Positions 9,956 to 18,000 of a stretch of DNA of 64,000 nucleotides are shown here, piece after piece. The translations under genes and the position numbers were made by a program. This DNA comes from Autumnicola sp041679265 (GTDB lineage Bacteria; Bacteroidota; Bacteroidia; Flavobacteriales; Flavobacteriaceae): NCBI RefSeq assembly GCF_041679265.1, contig NZ_JBGFSM010000001.1, positions 310,001-374,000 on the forward strand, in the 5' to 3' direction. The notes beneath the pieces are model-generated. The model was not told where the DNA came from and searched no databases. It saw only the letters and a list, made by a program, of their open reading frames with translations. Numbering within the stretch: the stretch's first letter is position 1; every line of letters begins with the position of its first letter.

Positions 9956-11279
9956 CTTCCAGAGGTATCCACTGAAAAACTAGGATTGAAACAGGATTGG
10001 AGGCAATCAAGACGCTTTTATTATGGATGCTTCCAGAGGTATCCACTGAAAAACTAGGATTGAAACGTATGTCACCACCCGCCAGGCTATCAATCAAATT
10101 TGTCTTCCAGAGGTATCCACTGAAAAACTAGGATTGAAACTTAGATTCAAATAATTGGGAAAACAATCAACTTCCAGGCTTCCAGAGGTATCCACTGAAA
10201 AACTAGGATTGAAACAACCAAATGCCGAAATAGCTGCTGAGACCGCAATAGGCTTCCAGAGGTATCCACTGAAAAACTAGGATTGAAACAAAGGAACCAA
10301 AGATAATTTAGAAATACTACTCTCACTTCCAGAGGTATCCACTGAAAAACTAGGATTGAAACCTTCCTACTTCAACATCTTCCACTGAGTCAACATGTCT
10401 TCCAGAGGTATCCACTGAAAAACTAGGATTGAAACTCAATCCCAGAAATCGCTATCTAGTTCTGAAGATGTCTTCCAGAGGTATCCACTGAAAAACTAGG
10501 ATTGAAACACTCTCCATCTTAAAAACCACTCTTTCCACAGTCTTTCTTCCAGAGGTATCCACTGAAAAACTAGGATTGAAACTTAATAAGTAGAAAAAAT
10601 GAAACCAGAAACTAAATCTTCCAGAGGTATCCACTGAAAAACTAGGATTGAAACCAGGAACAGCTTTTTTTGGAGTTCCGTTGTCGGTGATCTTCCAGAG
10701 GTATCCACTGAAAAACTAGGATTGAAACAAGGTGTGGGCTTCTATAATTTTTGCCAGGCTTTCATCTTCCAGAGGTACCCACTGAAAAACTAGGATTGAA
10801 ACAAGAATCTATTCCAACAGCATAAGCTTGATCTTTTGCTTCCAGAGGTATCCACTGAAAAACTAGGATTGAAACGTATCTGCAAAATCCTGAATTACTC
10901 CAAATTGCATTCTTCCAGAGGTATCCACTGAAAAACTAGGATTGAAACCAGGGAATTGCAGGCGGCAGATAATGTAAAATCTTCTTCCAGAGATATCCAT
11001 TGAAAAACTAGGATTGAAACTAATAAAATTGCTTTTACTCCTGCGCATAATTTGACAATTCTTCCAGAGATATCCATTGAAAAACTAGGATTGAAACACC
11101 TGGCTTTTCCCGAGTTCATTCTTACAAACGATCTTCCAGAGATATCCATTGAAAAACTAGGATTGAAACTTTTTCCTCGCTTTCTCGATCACCGCTTTCG
11201 CTCAGCTTCCAGAGATATCCATTGAAAAACTAGGATTGAAACTAGACGTATTTACTATCGATTTGGTTATGCCTTTTGA

Positions 11280-11463
11280 CTTCCAGAGATATCCATTGAA
11301 AAACTAGGATTGAAACAGCGGTCAACATCAATTCTATAATAGCTGTTTTGCGGCTTCCAGAATATCCAGCGAAAAACTAGGATTGAAACGAATTAAGGGA
11401 AGATTCCTTTTTTGAATGAACAAATTCTTCCAGAGATATCCACCGAAAAACTAGGATTGAAAC
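11280..11463 (+). repeat. Trailer-end copy of the duplicated array block
   Basis: Identical over 184 nt to 8926-9109, including the one-base deletion in the variant repeat at 11354. It is followed by one more spacer (11464-11499) and the decayed terminal repeat at 11500-11536. This copy lies where the oldest spacers of an array are expected, so it is probably in the ancestral position. Confidence 0.97.
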
Positions 11464-11540
11464 GGATTAGAAAATTTGTTCAGGATTACTGGCTTTAAGC
11501 TTCCAGAGATATCTATCGAGTAACTCGGGGTGAAACGGCC

Positions 11541-12782
11541 TTAACTAATCCCTTCTGCTTTTTCTTTTTTCAATAATTTATTTTGCTTTTCCAGGATCTC
11601 CATATCCTTACCAACCTTCTCATCTAGAACCTTAGCATAAATCTGGGTAGTTTTAAGAGACCTATGGCCAAGCATTTTGGCCACGCTCTCTATAGGAACT
11701 CCTTTAGAAAGCGTAACCGTAGTCGCAAAAGTATGTCTGGCTAAATGCGTTGTTAAGTTCTTTTTTATCCCACATAGGTCCGCAATTTCCTTTAGATAAG
11801 CATTTGATTTTTGATTTGAGAGTACAGGCAAGACATTCTCACTCACTACTACTCTTGGATGATTCTTGTATTTTTCCAAAATAGCCTCCGGAATTTTAAG
11901 AAGTGGTATACTACTTAACGTTTTTGTCTTCTTCCTTTTTGTCTTTATCCATTTTTTATTCCCGTCAAAAATGATATCATCATCAGTAAGTTTTTCAATA
12001 TCTCCAAAAGAAAGTCCGGTATAACAGCAGAATACGAACATATCTCTAACCAAATCTAAACGCGGTATATCCAAGTCTTTTTCTGATAATCTTTGAAGTT
12101 CTGCATCCGTTAGATAACCCCTATCCGAAGACTTCCAGGTTCCTTTCCAGTGAAAAAACGGATCTTTTTCTATCCACTGGTTAGCATAAGCAATTCGAAT
12201 AATTTTTTTGAAATTGACAATATACTTTTGAGCTGTATTATGGGCACAATCTTTTTCTGATTTTAAATAGTGATCAAATCCCGTGATAAAGCTATAATCT
12301 ACCTCTTCTACAGGTATATCTTTAGCTTTGTACCGATACGCCAGATAATCTTCAATATGTCTTTTGCAGGCATTATATCGCTGCAGCGTTCCTTTGGTAA
12401 ATCCTTTTCCAATTAATTTCTCCATTTGATCATTGTGATCCTGAAAAATTTCTAGAAGCATGTACTGCTTATCTTCCTTGCCTAAATAGATATCCTTAAT
12501 AATTTTTGCAGAAATCTTTTTACCCTCCCTTACCAAACGATCATGAATATCATATAGAGAAGCCCGCATATCATCCAGATACCTTTTTAAAGCTTTAGCT
12601 TCAACAGAACTGCCACGCACACTATTAGAATTAGTATTCCATTTGTTTACATCGATTTTTCTTGAGGTTGTAAAATCAGTACGTTTACCATTATAAGTTA
12701 GGCGTGCGTATATTACAGCTTCCGTATTTTTACTGGAAGTCGTCTTTTTCGGATAGAAAAGAACAAATAAAGAATTTATCAT
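11541..12782 (-). CDS. Tyrosine recombinase, IntDOT-like integrase
   Basis: A 413-residue site-specific recombinase of the kind found on Bacteroidetes conjugative transposons and islands. An N-terminal arm-binding domain (about 1-100) is followed by a SAM-like core-binding domain (about 105-205) and the catalytic domain. Catalytic residues are H346 and R349 (THLARHTFAT), H373 (MLGHRS) and the nucleophile Y382 (TTQIYAKV). At the place of the first catalytic arginine the sequence reads YTGLSFGDI, with serine 258 instead of arginine; a serine at this place is known from CTnDOT IntDOT. The stop lies only 4 nt from the last CRISPR repeat, and the start faces the 3' end of tRNA-Asp. This suggests that it moved the island into that site. 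Confidence 0.93.
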   Translation of the reverse strand: MINSLFVLFYPKKTTSSKNTEAVIYARLTYNGKRTDFTTSRKIDVNKWNTNSNSVRGSSVEAKALKRYLDDMRASLYDIHDRLVREGKKISAKIIKDIYLGKEDKQYMLLEIFQDHNDQMEKLIGKGFTKGTLQRYNACKRHIEDYLAYRYKAKDIPVEEVDYSFITGFDHYLKSEKDCAHNTAQKYIVNFKKIIRIAYANQWIEKDPFFHWKGTWKSSDRGYLTDAELQRLSEKDLDIPRLDLVRDMFVFCCYTGLSFGDIEKLTDDDIIFDGNKKWIKTKRKKTKTLSSIPLLKIPEAILEKYKNHPRVVVSENVLPVLSNQKSNAYLKEIADLCGIKKNLTTHLARHTFATTVTLSKGVPIESVAKMLGHRSLKTTQIYAKVLDEKVGKDMEILEKQNKLLKKEKAEGIS

Positions 12783-12963
12783 CGGTGCTTGTATTAAATA
12801 TGCACCGTAAGTTAGAAAAATAAAGTGTTAAAAAAACGTCGTAACCTTTTTATTAACAGTACTTTACAAGTTTCGAGGTGCATATAATTCCGGTAAAAAA
12901 TATGCACCGAATTGAGCACCAATTACTTAGGTTTATTTGTGTTTATTTGGCACTTTGAAGAAG
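12783..12963. other. Possible att and integrase-binding region
   Basis: This non-coding stretch lies between the integrase start and the tRNA terminator. The 9-mer ATATGCACC occurs at 12798-12806 and 12900-12908, and inverted at 12877-12885. Shorter GTGC or GCACC echoes occur at 12783 and 12914. Repeated short motifs beside an integrase gene are typical of arm-type binding sites, but they could equally be operators for the integrase promoter. The core site itself is not identified. Confidence 0.4.
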
Positions 12964-12999
12964 AAAAAAATCCTCTAAATCATTGATTTTGAGGCTTTT
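12964..12999 (-). terminator. Terminator downstream of tRNA-Asp
   Basis: On the minus strand a stem made from 12972-12981 and 12985-12994 (CCTC... with GAGG, one mismatch, tiny loop) is followed by a run of T (plus-strand A run at 12964-12970). It lies about 30 nt after the tRNA 3' end. Confidence 0.7.
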
Positions 13000-13023
13000 T
13001 GCTTTAATTTGATACTTTAAAAG

Positions 13024-13097
13024 CGGTCTGGACGAGACTCGAACTCGCGACCCCCTGCGTGACAGGCAGGTATTCTAACCAACTGAACTACCAGACC
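13024..13097 (-). tRNA. tRNA-Asp (anticodon GTC)
   Basis: Read on the minus strand, the acceptor arm GGTCTGG pairs with CCAGACC. The D-loop contains AGTTGGTTA, the anticodon loop is CTGTCAC with anticodon GTC, and the T-loop is GTTCGAGTC. The discriminator base is G, as expected for aspartate. Length is 74 nt with no encoded CCA. Its 3' end points toward the integrase and CRISPR locus, so it is the likely integration target of the island. Confidence 0.97.
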
Positions 13098-13206
13098 GTT
13101 GCTTTATTGCTTGCCTTACTTTTTCTGTTAGGCGAGGGCAAATATACCACCGTTTTACAATCTTGCAAACCTTTTATGGCTTTTTTTCGTCAAAAATTTT
13201 CATTCT

Positions 13207-14136
13207 TTAACCAATCTTTTGTCTTTCAAGCAAGTAAGTGGTAAGAATTTTATCGAAATTTCGATTAATATCTGCCTGCACATAATTAATCTTATACCTC
13301 GCACATTCCAGCTTAATAGCATCAAAGTATTTTCTAACCTTACGCTGGTAAGTGTCTTTTATATTTTCAGAATAAAGATCTATATGGTTTCCGGTTTCCA
13401 CATCGGTAAAACGCCTGGGTACATTATCAAAATCAAAATCCATTTCTCTCCTGCCATCTATTACATGAAAAAGCACAACCTCATGTTTATTGTACTTTAA
13501 ATGCCGGAGCGCCTCAAACAATTCCCCTTCCCCGGCATCAGCCTGCAGCATATCTGTAAAAAGCAAAACCAGAGAACGCTTCTTCAGCTTTTCCGCGATC
13601 TGGTGCAAATATTTATAAGTATTCGTAACTTTTCCCCCGGAGGGCTTAGAAAGCAGCTCTTCCAGAGTATGTAGCAGCATGTGATGGTGCCGTTCACTGC
13701 CCTTTTCGGGTGCATAAAATTCGTAAGTATCACTGTAAATGCTTAATCCCACCGCATCCCGCTGCCGCTTCATAATTTGCATGACTGCGGCCGAAGCCAG
13801 CACTGCAAAACCTGCTTTATTCAGCGTTTCTACAGATTGCTCTTTTAAATTGGGATAATGCATAGAAGCCGAATTATCCACAATAAGATGGCACCTTAAA
13901 TTGGTCTCCTCCTCATAGCGTTTAGTATAAAGCTTATTGGTGCGGGCAAAGAGCTTCCAGTCGATATGCTTGGTACTTTCCCCGTTATTATAGATCTTAT
14001 GCTCGGCAAACTCCGCAGAAAAGCCATGAAACGGACTTTTATGAATGCCCGAAATATAACCCTCCACCACCTGCCTCGCCAGGAGGTCTAGATTGGCAAA
14101 GCCACCGCTTTTATGTATTTCCCGTTGTAAATCCAT
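13207..14136 (-). CDS. DUF58 family protein with vWA-like domain
   Basis: A 309-residue cytoplasmic protein of the DUF58 family. The N-terminal part has the family hallmark GFSAEFAEHKIYNNGE followed by HIDWKLFARTNKLY. The metal-binding-like MIDAS segment DNSASMHYP follows, and then a vWA fold including LLFTDML. DUF58 proteins are usually encoded near MoxR AAA ATPases and membrane vWA proteins and are thought to act in a chaperone-like or envelope-stress process, but the function is not settled. No MoxR gene is in view. The gene runs toward the tRNA and has trxA upstream, separated by a terminator hairpin. Confidence 0.88.
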   Translation of the reverse strand: MDLQREIHKSGGFANLDLLARQVVEGYISGIHKSPFHGFSAEFAEHKIYNNGESTKHIDWKLFARTNKLYTKRYEEETNLRCHLIVDNSASMHYPNLKEQSVETLNKAGFAVLASAAVMQIMKRQRDAVGLSIYSDTYEFYAPEKGSERHHHMLLHTLEELLSKPSGGKVTNTYKYLHQIAEKLKKRSLVLLFTDMLQADAGEGELFEALRHLKYNKHEVVLFHVIDGRREMDFDFDNVPRRFTDVETGNHIDLYSENIKDTYQRKVRKYFDAIKLECARYKINYVQADINRNFDKILTTYLLERQKIG

Positions 14137-14164
14137 AGCTCGATTCCTATTGCAGAATATAAAT

Positions 14165-14194
14165 AAAAAAGGCCTGATTTTTACAACCAGGCCC
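14165..14194 (-). terminator. Terminator of trxA
   Basis: On the minus strand GGCCTG (14188-14193 complement) pairs with CAGGCC (14171-14176) around a loop of 11 nt, followed by a T run (plus-strand A run 14165-14170). It lies just after the trxA stop and before the DUF58 gene. Confidence 0.8.
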
Positions 14195-14218
14195 TAATAA
14201 AACTATTTTTTGATCCTC

Positions 14219-14536
14219 CTATAATAACTGATCGATTGCTTCAGCATATGTATTTTTAGGAGCAACGCCAACCTGGCGTCCAACTACTTCCCCGTTTTGA
14301 AAAACAAGAACTGTAGGTATGTTTCTCACCCCATATTTTGCGGCAAATTCCTGGTTGGCGTCCACATCAAGTTTCCCCACAACGGCTTTACCTTCGTATT
14401 CCTGACTAATTTCGTCTATAATCGGGCCTACCATTCTACAAGGTCCGCACCATGCCGCCCAAAAATCGACCATTACAGGTTTATCGCTCTTTAAGACTTT
14501 TTCCTCAAAAGTCGCATCTGTTATTTCAATTGCCAT
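14219..14536 (-). CDS. trxA: Thioredoxin
   Basis: A 105-residue classical thioredoxin, a cytoplasmic disulfide reductase that passes electrons from thioredoxin reductase to targets such as ribonucleotide reductase. The active site is WAAWCGPCRM, and the cis-proline segment RNIPTVLVF is present. No signal peptide is visible. It appears monocistronic: a terminator hairpin follows at 14165-14194, and a 500-nt gap separates it from dnaE. Confidence 0.96.
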   Translation of the reverse strand: MAIEITDATFEEKVLKSDKPVMVDFWAAWCGPCRMVGPIIDEISQEYEGKAVVGKLDVDANQEFAAKYGVRNIPTVLVFQNGEVVGRQVGVAPKNTYAEAIDQLL

Positions 14537-15050
14537 AATATGTTATTTTGATTCGATTTTATACAATACGTAAAAATAGTCAATTATTTCTGCAAAACTT
14601 ACAAGCCTTGTATCATATTTAACTATTTACAGATTGGCCATTTTTATGTGGCGGGTCCTCCGCTACGCTGCGGCCGGGCTTTACGCGCTATCTGCCCCTC
14701 CTTACGTCGGGCAGGATAGCCTGCTGCAATCCCTACCCGAAACCCCACCGGCCTTCGGCCACCACAACTTCAAAAAAGGGGAGGAATCACTATTGCATTC
14801 CGCATTAAAATATTTCAAATAAAATACAACTACAGAGAATTTTACAAATGCCAAACCACAACCTGCGATCCCTCAATCCAAAAATGTCCGTATTCAACTT
14901 TCAAACAAGCCCAAGGAGCAACAGACAATATACACAACTATGAGAGCTTTTCAGAAAACATCAACTTCGCCTAACATACCTTTCAACACTAAACTATGCT
15001 CAAAAATGCCAATTTTGGACCCATAGTAACTCCGAACAAAGAACTACGAA
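14537..15050. other. Intergenic region with a GC-rich structured element (14647-14772)
   Basis: No gene is supported here. Within otherwise AT-rich DNA, about 125 nt are strongly GC-rich and can fold. CCGC/GCGG closes around CTGC-type sequence near 14659-14673. GCTATCTGCCC (14687-14697) pairs with GGGCAGGATAGC (14709-14720) with one bulged base. GGCC-TTC-GGCC forms a tight hairpin at 14750-14760. The composition suggests an inserted repeat element or a structured RNA. The rest (14773-15050) shows nothing I can name. Confidence 0.55.
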
Positions 15051-18000
15051 TTAATTCAACTTATAATTTACCTGCTCCTCTTCCAGCGCCTCAAGTAATT
15101 CCTGAGAGATTTTTACTTTTTGCCGCTTGCTGGGCATGTGCAGCTTCACCTGCTCCTTCATTTCGTACACCACAAAATTAAGTTTATGATCGCCCCGGTG
15201 AGTTCTAAAAAGATCCTTTAAAAGGGCTATTTTCTCCTCTTTAAGATCGTTTATATCCAGCTGGATAGTAAGCTTCTTCGCATAAGTATCCATAAGGTCA
15301 TGCAACAGCTGAAAACTGTTAAACTGAATTCGGGGATCTCCTTTTTTTCCCGTTTCTTTATTGGTCCAGCCTTCCTTTATATAGGCTTTTATGTGTACAA
15401 AAGAATTAGGCACCAAAAAATGCCTGAACTTCAGGTATTCTTCCCCAAACATTCTAAATTCGTAAGTCTCGTTATAATCTTCCACAAAAAATGTGGCCCA
15501 GCCTTTGCCCATTTTTGACGTCCTGTGCTGCACATCACTAATAACGCCTCCAAAAGAAAGTTCGCGGTTTACAAACTTTTCCATTTCATTAAAATCGGCT
15601 AAAGTAGCATTGCAAAAGTATTGCAACTCCTTTTTAAAGTCATCCAGCGGATGCCCGGAAATATAAATTCCCACCACTTCTTTCTCTCTCCGCAGCTTTT
15701 CCATAGTACCCCAGGCTTCACAAGGCGGCACAGTGGGTTCGGGAATTTGTACATCGCTGGCTTCCCCAAACAGGCTCACCTGAGAAGAATTTTCATTCTC
15801 CTGGAATTTTGCGGCAAATTTAATCACCTTTTCCAAAAAGCTCATTCCGTCCCCGTCATCATGAAAATACTGTGCCCGATGGGTTTCTCCAAAGCCGTCA
15901 AAGCCACCCGCCAGGGCAAGGTTTTCAAAAGCTTTTTTATTGGCAGCCCGCAAATCTATTCTTTTAGCCATATCAAAAATGGAGCGATAAGGACCTGCTT
16001 CGGTTTTACGGTTCTCTACTATAGTGGCTACCGCACCAGCTCCTACCCCTTTTATCGCACCCATTCCAAAACGTACGGCATAATCTTTATTAACCGAGAA
16101 TTTATAATACGATTCATTTACATCGGGACCAAGCACCTTCAGCTTCATTCGTTTACATTCTTCCATAAAGAAGGTGACCTGTTTAATGTCGTTCATGTTA
16201 TTGGAAAGCACTGCTGCCATATATTCCGCAGGATAATGAGCTTTTAAATAAGCGGTTTGATAGGCTATCCATGCGTAACAGGTAGAATGGGATTTGTTAA
16301 AAGCATAGGCGGCAAAAGCTTCCCAGTCTTTCCAAATTTTCTCCAGTATTTCCCGGGGATGGCCTTTTGCTTCACCTCCATCCAGGAATTTAGGCTTCAG
16401 CTGTTCCAGCAATGCAAAAATCTTTTTCCCCATCGCCTTTCGCAGCATATCGGCATCACCTTTAGAGAAACCTGCCAGCTTTTGCGATAGTAACATCACC
16501 TGTTCCTGGTAAACCGTAATTCCATAAGTTTCCTGCAGGTATTCTTCCATATCAGGCAGGTCATATGCAATCTCCTCATCTCCATGCTTACGGGCAATAA
16601 AACTTGGGATATATTCCATTGGGCCAGGACGATACAATGCATTCATGGCAATGAGGTCATCGAACACCGTTGGTTTAAGATCCTTCATGTGCTTTTGCAT
16701 GCCGGGAGATTCATATTGGAATATCCCTACCGTCTCTCCTCTTTGGAAGAGCTTGTAGGTTTCTTCGTCATCAAGCGGGAAATTATCAGGATCCAGATCT
16801 ATATTATGACGGCCCTTTACAATTTTTACGGTATCCTTAATTAAAGTAAGGGTTTTTAATCCCAGGAAGTCCATTTTCAATAATCCGGCGCTTTCCACCA
16901 CCGAGTTATCAAACTGTGTTACATATAAGTCGGAATCCTTGGCAACCGAGACCGGCACATAATTAGTAATATCCCCAGGAGTAATAATCACTCCACAGGC
17001 ATGAATACCCGTATTTCTAACCGAGCCTTCCAGGATACGGGCCTGGTTAAGAGTTTGCGCTTCCAGATCGTCTCCTTCTGCTATATTGAGAAGTTCATTG
17101 ATCTTCTCCATATCTTCACTGCGGAATTTCTTCTTCAATTCCTTCTCGTCTACTCCAAATATTTTCCCCAGCTTGGTATTCGGAATAAGTTTGGCGATAC
17201 GATCGGCATCCATTAATGGCAAATCCAATACTCTCGCTGTATCCCGAATGGAGGATTTTGCAGCCATGGTTCCGTAGGTGATAATTTGCGCAACCTGATT
17301 GGCACCATATTTTTTGATCACATAATCCATCACCCTGCTTCTGCCCTCATCATCAAAATCAATATCAATATCGGGCATGCTCACCCTGTCGGGATTCAGA
17401 AAACGCTCAAAAAGCAGGTCGTACTTAATAGGATCGATATTGGTAATTCCAAGGCAATAGGCTACGGCACTTCCCGCAGCAGATCCACGTCCCGGGCCTA
17501 CCGATACATCCATATTGCGGGCTTCCCTTATAAAATCTTCTACAATTAAGAAATATCCAGGATAACCGGTATTTTCAATAACAGAAAGTTCAAAATCCAG
17601 CCGCTCTTTAATTTCGGTTGTAATATCGGGGTAACGTTTTTTGGCTCCTTCAAAAGTTATGTGCTTTAAATAGGCATTTTCACCGCGTTTCCCACCATCT
17701 ACTTTATCTTCTTCCACTAAAAATGTATCTGGAATGGTAAAGGCGGGCAACAAAACATCCCTCGCGAGCTCAAATGGCTCTATTTTACCTACAATTTCCT
17801 TTACATTGGAAATCGCTTCCGGCAAATCTTTAAAGAGATTTTTCATCTCCTCTGCCGACTTAAAATAATATTCCTGGTTTGGCAATCCATAACGGTAACC
17901 CCTGCCTCGGCCTATTGGCGTGGCCTGTTTTTCGCCATCTTTTACACATAACAAAATATCGTGTGCATTGGCATCTTCCTGTCTCCAGTAATAGGTGTTG

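Larger units (their letters stand above)
3936..11536 (+). CRISPR. CRISPR array, 104 repeats and 103 spacers, two repeat families
   Basis: I counted every repeat by eye. Repeats are 37 nt, start with CTTCCAGAGATATCCATTG and end with CTAGGATTGAAAC. Spacers are 35-39 nt. Repeats 1-69 (3936-8962) and 97-101 (10984-11316) are form A. Repeats 72-96 (9146-10948) are form B, which has G for A at position 10 and C for T at position 17, with small variants at 9810 and 10766. Odd repeats lie at 9000 (36 nt, one base lost), 9073, 11354 and 11427. The terminal repeat at 11500 is strongly decayed. The inner pair ATCC/GGAT, which can form a short stem, is kept in forms A and B. The newest spacer is 3973-4008. 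Open frames read through the array are artefacts. Confidence 0.99.

Noticed and set aside
4329..11149. Many open frames of 60-133 codons on both strands inside the CRISPR array
   Set aside because: They read through repeats and spacers, giving the same peptide (FNPSFSMDISG or VSILVFQWISLE) at each repeat. They are products of the repeat sequence and not genes.
3936..11536. Self-targeting spacers against genes in this window
   Set aside because: Reading by eye I saw no spacer that clearly matches other parts of the window. A proper search of all spacers against the genome and phages is needed to decide.
14634..14822. A 62-codon frame over the GC-rich element
   Set aside because: The peptide is dictated by the hairpin-rich DNA and has no protein features; the structured-element reading is better.
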